From contig JADFXO010000090.1 in the NCBI GenBank assembly GCA_015233485.1, positions 1-7,942 of the forward strand: a stretch of DNA of 7,942 bases. The letters are read 5' to 3'. The position numbers were made by a program, and so were the translations under genes. Of the stretch, positions 1-5,330 are shown piece by piece. The notes beneath the pieces were generated by a model. That model was not told the DNA's origin. It did no database searches and saw only the letters and a program-made list of their open reading frames with translations. The DNA comes from Nitrospirota bacterium. GTDB lineage: Bacteria > Nitrospirota > Thermodesulfovibrionia > Thermodesulfovibrionales > Magnetobacteriaceae. Every line of letters starts with the position of its first letter. Positions within the stretch are counted from its first letter, which is position 1.

Positions 1-186
1 TGGCGCTGCTGCCGGCGGATAATTAAGGTTTGTCTAATTTACCTCAGCACAAAATCCCTGTTGGTATGCTACAATGATGTGGATGCGAGTGGGTGTTAGA
101 ACAGCGAAAGCGGGTAAAGGCATGGCGGGTGCTTAGAGATGAGGGATTAATAGAGGGAAAACAATGTTAAAAATGACTCTAATTTA
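1..186. other. Upstream region of the methyltransferase; no complete gene
   Basis: No supportable gene lies here. Two frames read open from the left edge and stop at 20-22 and 24-26, so the end of an upstream gene could be present, but the tails are too short to identify. In DpnII-type loci a Dam-like (alpha-class) adenine methyltransferase normally sits directly upstream of the DpnA-like gene. No trace of its conserved motifs is visible in these 186 bases. Confidence 0.5.
67..75 (+). promoter_or_regulatory. Possible extended -10 promoter element
   Basis: The bases TGCTACAAT match an extended -10 box (TGn followed by a TATAAT-like hexamer, five of six bases). No good -35 hexamer lies 16-18 bp upstream, so activity would depend on the TG extension. 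It is oriented toward the methyltransferase, about 110 bp upstream of its start. This is a motif match only. Confidence 0.22.
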
Positions 187-187
187 A
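164..187 (+). CDS. Seven-codon leader ORF overlapping the methyltransferase start
   Basis: An ATG at 164 opens the peptide MLKMTLI, and its TAA stop (185-187) shares its last base with the ATG of the methyltransferase, giving the overlap TAATG. A purine-rich Shine-Dalgarno (GAGGG, 153-157) sits six bases before this leader ATG, whereas the methyltransferase start has no good site of its own. Ribosomes finishing the leader could restart on the methyltransferase, so translational coupling is plausible. It could equally be the shortened remnant of a lost upstream gene or chance. No function is assigned to the peptide. Confidence 0.28.
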   Translation: MLKMTLI

Positions 188-1008
188 TGATTATACAACA
201 ACCATATTATGAAAAAACCGGGTTTAAGTTATACCATGCTGATTGTCTGGAAATTTTGACTTCCATGCCTGAAGATTCGGTGGATATGATTTTTGCAGAT
301 CCGCCTTATTTTTTATCCAGCGGGACTTTTACCTGTCAAAACGGGAAAATGGTAAGCGTTAAAAAGGGAGATTGGGATTTATCAAACGGGGCAAAAGATA
401 ATTTTGAATTTCATCTTCAGTGGATAAAAACATGTAGACGAGTATTAAAACAAAACGGGTCAATCTGGATCAGCGGGACTTATCACTCAATCTATCAATG
501 CGGTTTTGCTCTGGAAATAAACAATTTTCATTTTTTGAATGATATTGCATGGTTCAAACCAAACGCTTCCCCAAATTTAAGTTGCCGTTTTTTTACCGCC
601 AGCCATGAAACTCTGCTTTGGGCAAGAAAGGATAAAAAAGGAAAGCATACTTTCAATTATGAATTAATGAAAAACGGAAACTGGCCGGAAGATCAGTTAA
701 AAAAAGCTGGATTGCAGATGAGAACTGTTTGGTCAATCAACGCGCCAAAGCCTACGGAGAAGGCATTTGGAAAACACCCAACACAAAAACCATTCGATTT
801 GCTTAAAAGAATTGTTTTAGCAAGCACAAACAAAGGCGATTTAATTGTAGATCCATTCACTGGAAGTTCGACGACAGGGATTGCCGCATATCTCTACGGC
901 AGAAATTTTATCGGCATTGACACTGAAAAACAATATTTAGATTTATCTATAAAGCGATTTGAAGAATTTGAAGATATGAATAATCTAAAATTAATAAATA
1001 AACGCTAA
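187..1008 (+). CDS. dpnA: DpnA-like site-specific DNA adenine N6-methyltransferase (beta class, probably GATC)
   Basis: The protein transfers a methyl group from S-adenosylmethionine to adenine N6. It has 273 residues, close to the family norm. Motif IV (ADPPYF) is at residues 37-42, and the motif I region (DPFTGSSTTG) is near residue 221. This catalytic-motif-first order is that of beta-class amino-methyltransferases. From memory, the stretches ADPPYFLSSG, NGSIWISG, NLSCRFFTASHETLLWARK and GKHPTQKP are close to the second methyltransferase of the Streptococcus DpnII system, which methylates GATC, including single-stranded DNA. The gene is followed four bases later by a broken DpnII-type endonuclease gene, which supports the GATC assignment. 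The start is the ATG overlapping the leader stop; no strong Shine-Dalgarno precedes it. All expected motifs are intact, so it is probably active as an orphan enzyme. Other specificities in the family, such as the MboII type, cannot be excluded without alignment. Confidence 0.9.
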   Translation: MIIQQPYYEKTGFKLYHADCLEILTSMPEDSVDMIFADPPYFLSSGTFTCQNGKMVSVKKGDWDLSNGAKDNFEFHLQWIKTCRRVLKQNGSIWISGTYHSIYQCGFALEINNFHFLNDIAWFKPNASPNLSCRFFTASHETLLWARKDKKGKHTFNYELMKNGNWPEDQLKKAGLQMRTVWSINAPKPTEKAFGKHPTQKPFDLLKRIVLASTNKGDLIVDPFTGSSTTGIAAYLYGRNFIGIDTEKQYLDLSIKRFEEFEDMNNLKLINKR

Positions 1009-1012
1009 AATA

Positions 1013-1626
1013 GTGATGAAATACTTATCTTTTTATGACAACGTCCTGAGATGCAAAAGTAACGAGGATGTTTTTGATTTTCTCATTACAAATCTAAAGC
1101 CCAGCAATATGCTTTGGTCTTATTTTGTAAATTGGAACAAAGTATTACGGAATACTAAACAAATTGAACTGGCTCTGAATAACCTTAACTACCTTATAGG
1201 TAAAGATGATTTTGATAAAGAATTATGGAGGATATTGTTGAGGCATTCATTGCAGATTTGTGCGGCAAGGAGAATTTCAGATACCTAAAAGAATCAAATG
1301 CAGCAAAGATTAAACAAGAATTTGGCTATGATGTGCCGGTAGATAAATCTTCACGAAGATACGATTATGTTATAGATAATGGCAAAGAGTTATTTATAGT
1401 TGAAACAAACTTTTACGGTGGCGGCGGTTCAAAACTAAACTCTACGGCTGGTGAATATAGGAATTTATTTGATGTTTTGGAGGGTAAATTCAAATTTATA
1501 TGGATTACTGATGGATTGGTGTGGAGAAATACTACAAGACCTCTACGTGAGACTTTTGATTACAATGACTATCTTTTTAATTTAACGATGCTTGAAAATG
1601 GTATTTTAGAATATGTATTTAAATAG
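1013..1626 (+). pseudogene. DpnII/MboI-type restriction endonuclease, internally deleted and frameshifted
   Basis: Two consecutive frames together match one DpnII-family endonuclease, which cuts unmethylated GATC. The first frame starts at GTG 1013 or ATG 1016 and gives about 70 residues resembling the family N-terminus, ending at LNYLIGKDDFDKEL. The second frame, from about 1225 (MEDIVEAF) to 1626, gives the C-terminal nuclease half. It carries a PD-(D/E)XK-like core: D47 in RRYDYVI, then E60 and N62 in FIVETNF, followed by the family hallmarks FYGGGGSKLN, FIWITDG and LRETFD. About 200 residues remain against about 288 in DpnII, so roughly 85 residues (about 250 bp) are missing at the junction near 1222-1228, where the frame also shifts. 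The first frame, read on, ends at 1288 in unrelated residues. The nuclease core survives, but the middle of the protein is gone, so restriction activity is very unlikely. It may have been co-transcribed with the methyltransferase. Confidence 0.85.
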
Positions 1627-1684
1627 ATCGTGATGAAGGTCTGTAAACCCGAGTTTTGATATGATGGAGATACAGCTCCACGGC

Positions 1685-2935
1685 TTACGGCTTCAGCGGT
1701 TCTTTCACATTTTCGGGAATGAGTTCGATAATGGCAATTTCGGGCGGGCTTAGTACGCGGATTGGCGGGCCCCATGTGCCTGCGCCTCTGTTTACGTACA
1801 AAGATTCCCTTTTGCCAACTTTTAACAGGCCGCTCTTATTTGGTACATAAACCCATGCTGTGAAATCGCTCAGCCCGGTTTGTTTTGAGTAGTAAAGCCA
1901 CGTTACAATATTGAACGGGAATATCTGTCCCTTATGCGTGTGCCCGGACAACTGCAGGTCAAAAAGCCCCTCTTCGTGTTTATTCAGCTCAGGCCTGTGC
2001 TTCAATAAGATTGTATATTTGTCCGGTGGTATGCCCATTAGCAGTTTTTGTTCTTCTATTTGATGTGTTTGTGAAGCCTCAAGCGCTTCTTTTGAGTCAA
2101 GATTTATTCTTTCATTAAACGGCCCTCTGTATCTGATTACCTCAGGGTCATCAACGCCGGCAATAACAATACCGTCTCCAATATCGACCATCTCGTTTCT
2201 TAATAATTTAAATCCGCAGCGCTCTGTAAAGTCAATCGGCTGCCGCAGCCCCGCGTAAAATTCGTGGTTGCCGGTAACCGCGTATTTGCCTAAGGGCGGG
2301 GTTAACGCTTCAAAATATTTGGCAAAGCCGGTTGTGTTGTCGAGCTGGCCGTCCACAAGGTCGCCGGTTGAGACCAGTATGTCGGGGAGTTCTGCGGCGA
2401 TGGCTGCAACGATTGTCTTTATTCTCTCATCACGAATGATGAGACCGACATGGACGTCAGAAATTTGCGCGATTTTAACCGGCGCAGTTACCTTGTTTGT
2501 CCTGATTACCACTTTTTCGATACGAATGGCCCTTGCCTCGAAATAGCCATAGACACATACGCAGATGGAAAATAAGACAGACAGATAAAAAGATGTGGTA
2601 ATCTTTACCCTCAGGAAATCCAGCTCAGAACGGCTTACCTTGCCTGCGAGATAAAGAATTAATCTGTACAGGTCAAACGATAACAAAGACAGCACAACAT
2701 ACAACAGAAACCCCATCCAGTAATATCCAATGTAAGCCGCCGCCATGGCAGCCGATGGGTGTCCTGTCCTTTCGGAGTATCTCACAATAAAGGGAGATAC
2801 AGTCAGTATGAGCATAACGAGGGCAGCGACGGTCTTGTCATCGGATTTCAGGTTAAAGGCCGAACTTGCGGCAGCCATGGCATAGAAATGCATTGAGGCG
2901 TAGATGAGTACAAAAAGAAGTAAAAATAATCTCAT
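1685..2935 (-). CDS. Membrane-anchored calcineurin-like metallophosphoesterase (YkuE/YaeI type)
   Basis: This 416-residue protein hydrolyses phosphate esters with a two-metal centre; the substrate is not known. The N-terminal third holds about four hydrophobic helices (roughly residues 1-20, 36-52, 64-95 and 113-131). It is followed by a complete metallophosphoesterase domain: ISDVHVG (D160, H162), GDLVDG (D192), GNHE (N223, H224), KHRPE (H313) and SGHTHKGQ (H332, H334). All canonical metal ligands are present. Relatives include YkuE/YaeI-type proteins, some of which act on UDP-diacylglucosamine or other lipid-linked pyrophosphates, so an envelope substrate is plausible but inferred. The ATG start is preceded by only a weak ribosome-binding site. 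The gene begins 64 bases after the 3' end of the tRNA-Arg gene on the same strand, so readthrough from that side is possible. It converges on the restriction remnant, with a 58-base gap and no clear terminator. Confidence 0.88.
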   Translation of the reverse strand: MRLFLLLFVLIYASMHFYAMAAASSAFNLKSDDKTVAALVMLILTVSPFIVRYSERTGHPSAAMAAAYIGYYWMGFLLYVVLSLLSFDLYRLILYLAGKVSRSELDFLRVKITTSFYLSVLFSICVCVYGYFEARAIRIEKVVIRTNKVTAPVKIAQISDVHVGLIIRDERIKTIVAAIAAELPDILVSTGDLVDGQLDNTTGFAKYFEALTPPLGKYAVTGNHEFYAGLRQPIDFTERCGFKLLRNEMVDIGDGIVIAGVDDPEVIRYRGPFNERINLDSKEALEASQTHQIEEQKLLMGIPPDKYTILLKHRPELNKHEEGLFDLQLSGHTHKGQIFPFNIVTWLYYSKQTGLSDFTAWVYVPNKSGLLKVGKRESLYVNRGAGTWGPPIRVLSPPEIAIIELIPENVKEPLKP

Positions 2936-2951
2936 TCTGTAATGTCACCGG

Positions 2952-2963
2952 TATGCCGGCATA
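2952..2963. repeat. 12-bp perfect palindrome upstream of the phosphoesterase
   Basis: TATGCCGGCATA is self-complementary over 12 bp and lies 17-28 bases before the phosphoesterase ATG. A second weak inverted repeat (GCTCT at 2970-2974, AGAGC at 2983-2987) lies between it and the tRNA. Neither is followed by a T-run on the minus strand, so neither reads as a terminator. The palindrome could be an operator, but this rests on symmetry alone. Confidence 0.3.
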
Positions 2964-2999
2964 AACATAGCTCTGACTGTATAGAGCCGCTTGTTTTAA

Positions 3000-3073
3000 C
3001 GCGCCCAGGAGGAGTTGAACCCCCAACCTTCGGATCCGTAGTCCGACGCTCTATCCAATTGAGCCATGGGCGC
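3000..3073 (-). tRNA. tRNA-Arg (anticodon ACG)
   Basis: The minus strand folds into a full cloverleaf of 74 nt. The acceptor stem GCGCCCA pairs perfectly with TGGGCGC, and the D stem is GCTC/GAGC. The anticodon stem TCGGA/TCCGA encloses the seven-base loop CTACGGA, and the variable loop is AGGTT. The T stem GGGGG/CCTCC has one G-U pair and a TTCAACT loop. The anticodon ACG (3037-3039 on the plus strand) reads CGU and, after conversion of A34 to inosine, CGC and CGA. The discriminator base is G, and CCA is not encoded, so it must be added after transcription. The first 23 bases of the tRNA are also the 3' end of the upstream membrane-protein reading frame on the same strand. Confidence 0.95.
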
Positions 3074-3686
3074 ATTGAGTAGATATTACACGGTCTTGTG
3101 TGGAAATGTCAAATACATGATAGATGCCGTAGCAACCATGCCCCCCAAGCTGGCATGATACCACATGCGAATTTACTACGGGATGTGTTTTAAAATCCAA
3201 CCCCAACCAAATATAACTCCAAGCACCAAAGAATAATAATGCAAGTATTACCCATGGCGTAACGTAGAGAAAGATTGCTTTCTTGTCGCGCTTGAAGGGC
3301 GGCTCAGCGCCCATAACACCTGGGCCTTCGTAGTTCTCCGGTCTAATGAAACGCCACAATAGCAGGAGTCTCTGTATTGCGCGAGATGAAAGGATGATCA
3401 TGACAACGTTAAAAATCGAGGCTACCCAACCAACAATAGAAATTAGGTGACTGAGAGCCTTGGCATCCGTTTTCTCCCACGTATAATTGAGCGCCGTAAA
3501 GAGAAGTGCGTTGATTGCAATCATCGAGGTCATCCGATTGTTCGTCAGTGCATTCTCATCTTTGATCATATCTCTGATAACTACTTGCATCGCTGCTAGC
3601 TCGACATTTAAAGGATTTAGTATCGCTGCTACCTTTGCTACCTTTGCTGCTGCCTCTGCTTCCTTCTCGTCTGAAGATTCCGACAT
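3051..3686 (-). CDS. Unrecognised three-helix membrane protein
   Basis: I do not recognise this 211-residue protein. Its start is well supported: GGAG lies eight bases before the ATG within AAGGAGAAATTGCG. Residues 1-47 are charged and alanine-rich (including AKVAKVAA) and probably helical. Three hydrophobic segments follow at about 53-69, 80-100 and 138-160, with a basic, soluble loop (about 101-137) between the second and third. The motif NNRMTSMIAINALLFTAL at the first helix resembles short multi-helix membrane proteins of unknown function. The tail (residues 161-211) is soluble and has three cysteines (178, 185, 205). The last codons (AHGSIG, then TAG) are read from the 5' half of the tRNA-Arg gene, so the original C-terminus may have been lost and replaced by readthrough. 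Neighbours give no functional clue. An association with defence or stress modules is possible but unproven. Confidence 0.65.
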   Translation of the reverse strand: MSESSDEKEAEAAAKVAKVAAILNPLNVELAAMQVVIRDMIKDENALTNNRMTSMIAINALLFTALNYTWEKTDAKALSHLISIVGWVASIFNVVMIILSSRAIQRLLLLWRFIRPENYEGPGVMGAEPPFKRDKKAIFLYVTPWVILALLFFGAWSYIWLGLDFKTHPVVNSHVVSCQLGGHGCYGIYHVFDISTQDRVISTQCAHGSIG

Positions 3687-3775
3687 CGCAATTTCTCCTT
3701 AATTTGTGGAAACTAATAAAGGACAACGTCGTATTATTAATACAAAGCCTTATATTTTGTTAGTAACGAAATGCA

Positions 3776-4270
3776 TTATGCCTTATTATAATAAACGGTC
3801 TTTTTCTGCCTTCCGAATTCCCTTGCCTCTTTGATGGACTCACAGAACAGGTCTATAATCTTGCCCTTAACGCGGCTGCCCGTGTCCTCGGCTACCCGCC
3901 ATCCTATGCCCTCAATATAGACGAGTGAACCGATGGGAATAACATCAGGGTCGACCGCCACTGTTCTTAATCTGTTGGGAGAGGTGCCAGATTTCGTAAT
4001 GCCGAATTTTGCCCATTTGCCACAGCTCTTGCATGACGGTTCATATGCCGTAATCTCAAATTCGTCTTTCTGCAACTCGGACAGAGACCTCTCTTTTTCG
4101 GATATGAACTTCTCTTCCAATTGCCTGATTTGCCGGGCCAATTGATCGTTTTGAGCCTCCAAATTCTCTACCAGCCCCATGTAGTGAGTTCCGGCTGAAA
4201 ACGCGAAGACCGCCACTATAAGCGGCAGCACATAACATTTGTTATTACTAAGAATCCCTTTTTTCAGCAT
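3776..4270 (-). CDS. Membrane-anchored 3D-domain protein (double-psi beta-barrel, cell-wall associated)
   Basis: This 164-residue protein has a short cytoplasmic start, one hydrophobic anchor or uncleaved signal (about residues 12-30) and a predicted coiled coil rich in E, Q and L (about 33-69). A C-terminal 3D domain follows (about 71-162). The three aspartates that name the domain are visible: VAVDP (D107), AEDTG (D129) and IIDLF (D140). The fold is that of MltA-type lytic transglycosylases and related stationary-phase or spore cortex proteins, so a role on peptidoglycan in the periplasm is likely, although activity is not shown. A cysteine pair, CKSC (80-83), precedes the barrel and could bind metal or form a disulphide. 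The start is supported by a G-run Shine-Dalgarno (AGGGGG) about six bases before the ATG. The next gene on the same strand starts 89 bases downstream. Possible upstream control elements lie between 4354 and 4575. Confidence 0.85.
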   Translation of the reverse strand: MLKKGILSNNKCYVLPLIVAVFAFSAGTHYMGLVENLEAQNDQLARQIRQLEEKFISEKERSLSELQKDEFEITAYEPSCKSCGKWAKFGITKSGTSPNRLRTVAVDPDVIPIGSLVYIEGIGWRVAEDTGSRVKGKIIDLFCESIKEAREFGRQKKTVYYNKA

Positions 4271-4353
4271 TTGTTACCCCCTAAGAACAGAGAATGAGCG
4301 CAAAAAACCCGTATCGTAATTTAAAGTTTATCCAACCTGAATATTCACCCAAA

Positions 4354-4400
4354 CCAGAACTTCATCGCCAAAACCAGAACCGCATTATATAGGCCAGAAC
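4354..4400. repeat. Three 7-bp direct repeats (CCAGAAC) at an exact 20-bp period
   Basis: CCAGAAC occurs at 4354-4360, 4374-4380 and 4394-4400. The first and third copies extend to CCAGAACTTC, and the first two share AACCAGAAC. The spacing of 20 bp is close to two helical turns, so all three boxes face the same side of the DNA. That geometry is typical of a binding site for a cooperative regulator. The array lies 84-130 bases before the 3D-domain gene start. A weaker CCTGAAT lies at 4336-4342, two bases out of phase. Confidence 0.5.
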
Positions 4401-4452
4401 TTCGCCGATTGTTGCAGCCGGAGTTAAGACACCGGCCTTGCAGTCTCTAATT

Positions 4453-4468
4453 TGCAATAATCATGCCT
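4453..4468 (-). promoter_or_regulatory. Candidate sigma-54 promoter facing the 3D-domain gene
   Basis: On the minus strand the site reads AGGCATG, four bases, TTGCA. It keeps the invariant GG-N10-GC spacing and matches the TGGCAC/TTGC consensus except at the first and one inner position. Transcription would start near 4442 and give a 5' leader of about 170 nt to the 3D-domain gene, carrying the three CCAGAAC boxes. A perfect dyad lies about 100 bp upstream, where enhancer sites for sigma-54 activators are usual. Chance occurrence remains possible. Confidence 0.35.
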
Positions 4469-4553
4469 AAGCACAGCCTCAGACGGAAATACTCAATTAA
4501 TATAGGCAGTTCTGCGTTGGCTGTCAAGGCTTTGCTTAGGGTTGCGAATGGCT

Positions 4554-4575
4554 ACTGTTGCAGCATTGCAACAGT
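4554..4575. repeat. Perfect 9-bp inverted repeat with 4-base centre
   Basis: The arms ACTGTTGCA (4554-4562) and TGCAACAGT (4567-4575) are exactly complementary around GCAT. There is no T-run after it on either strand, so it is not an intrinsic terminator. As DNA it looks like a dimeric-regulator operator or a sigma-54 enhancer site for the minus-strand site at 4453-4468. As RNA, in the leader of the FmdE-like gene, the left arm could instead pair with a second TGCAACA at 4589-4595. Confidence 0.5.
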
Positions 4576-4709
4576 TGTGTGTCTAACGTGCAACACTTTT
4601 GGCTCAGGGCCGTTTTGCGGTATGGGCAACGGTTTGTCCTTGCCGCTTGACAGGGGCATGTCTGTTTACTCATAATCAACACGGTTAACGAACTGGAGGC
4701 AGGCAAGGC

Positions 4710-5291
4710 ATGGCATTCGACTTTCAGAGGCTGCTCGACGAATCGGTTAAAATGCACGGACATCTCTGTGCCGGGCAGGTGCTGGGTGTTAAGATGTCTA
4801 TCTTAGGGCTTAGTTCGGTGGGCATTTTCGACCCCAGGGGCAGCGACAGAAAAGACATCCTCGTGTATGTCGAGATAGACCGCTGTGCCACGGACGCGAT
4901 TCAGTCCGTAACGGGCTGTTCCCTTGGCCACAGGTCTATGAAGTTCATGGACTACGGCATAATGGCGGCCACTTTTTTGAATTTAAACACCAGGGCGGCA
5001 GTGCGCGTTGTTGCCCGCGAGGACTCGCGCGATAAGGCAAAACACTATTTCCCCGATATTGCAAACCCCTACGAAGCGCAGCTTATGGCCTATAAACAAA
5101 TGGCCGGCGAAGAGTTGTTTTATACGATGTCTGTCACCGTAAATGTCCCGCCCGAGGACATGCCCGGACGCCCTATAAAGCGCGTCAGATGTGCACAATG
5201 CGGCGATTACGTCCAGGACATGAGGCATGTACACAAGGATGGGGCAGATGTGTGTAAGGCATGTGCCTTTGGCGGATATTATTTGAGATAG
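4710..5291 (+). CDS. FmdE-family zinc-binding protein
   Basis: This 193-residue cytoplasmic protein belongs to the family of formylmethanofuran dehydrogenase subunit E (FmdE) and its bacterial relatives. The N-terminal FmdE domain (about 1-150) has the hallmark MHGHLCAGQ (H16, H18, C20), then DRCATDAIQSVTGCSLGH (C59, D62, C70, H74), residues that form the metal pocket in the family. A short C-terminal zinc ribbon follows: C161-X2-C164 and C182-X2-C185. In methanogens FmdE accompanies the molybdenum or tungsten enzyme that fixes CO2 on methanofuran. In bacteria, stand-alone copies have no settled function. No catalytic subunits of that enzyme occur here, so calling it a dehydrogenase subunit would overstate the evidence. 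The start is an ATG ten bases after GGAGG. The gene stands alone and converges on the sigma-54 activator gene, 29 bases away. Confidence 0.87.
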   Translation: MAFDFQRLLDESVKMHGHLCAGQVLGVKMSILGLSSVGIFDPRGSDRKDILVYVEIDRCATDAIQSVTGCSLGHRSMKFMDYGIMAATFLNLNTRAAVRVVAREDSRDKAKHYFPDIANPYEAQLMAYKQMAGEELFYTMSVTVNVPPEDMPGRPIKRVRCAQCGDYVQDMRHVHKDGADVCKACAFGGYYLR

Positions 5292-5294
5292 CGC

Positions 5295-5330
5295 ACCCAC
5301 AGGCATTGGCGTTGGTTTTTTTATTTTTTT
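5295..5330 (+). terminator. Probable intrinsic terminator of the FmdE-like gene
   Basis: Just after the stop, ACCCAC (5295-5300) and GTTGGT (5311-5316) form a weak stem with one mismatch. It is followed by a tract of 14 T in 15 bases (5316-5330). The T-tract runs into the last codons and stop of the convergent activator gene. The strong T-tract argues for termination; the poor stem lowers confidence. Confidence 0.4.

Larger units (their letters stand above)
4271..4709. other. Intergenic regulatory region between divergent genes
   Basis: These 439 bases separate the 3D-domain gene (leftward) from the FmdE-like gene (rightward). I see no convincing gene. The region holds three phased direct repeats (4354-4400), an interrupted hairpin (GCCGG and CCGGC arms, about 4418-4437), a minus-strand sigma-54-like site (4453-4468) and a perfect long dyad (4554-4575). 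The FmdE-like start is set by GGAGG at 4695-4699, ten bases before its ATG. Confidence 0.6.

Noticed and set aside
1665..1680. TGGAG/CTCCA inverted repeat between convergent genes as a bidirectional terminator
   Set aside because: Only 5 bp of stem and no T-tract on either side; too weak to call.
1569..1775. 68-codon minus-strand ORF at the end of the phosphoesterase gene
   Set aside because: It overlaps the real phosphoesterase end and the endonuclease remnant in other frames and shows no family features.
3000..3073. Integrated element using the tRNA-Arg gene as attachment site
   Set aside because: No repeated copy of the tRNA 3' end and no integrase gene are present in the window, and the overlap is with the tRNA 5' half, not the usual 3' end.
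4056..4238. 60-codon minus-strand ORF inside the 3D-domain gene
   Set aside because: Out-of-frame shadow of the coiled-coil coding region; the enclosing frame has clear domain motifs and a good start.
4418..4437. Hairpin with GCCGG/CCGGC arms as a terminator
   Set aside because: The stem is short and interrupted by a mismatch, and no T-run follows on either strand.
4463..4675. 70-codon plus-strand ORF before the FmdE-like gene
   Set aside because: Cysteine-rich, low-quality sequence with no ribosome-binding site; it runs through the perfect dyad and the sigma-54-like site, so it reads as chance open frame in a control region.
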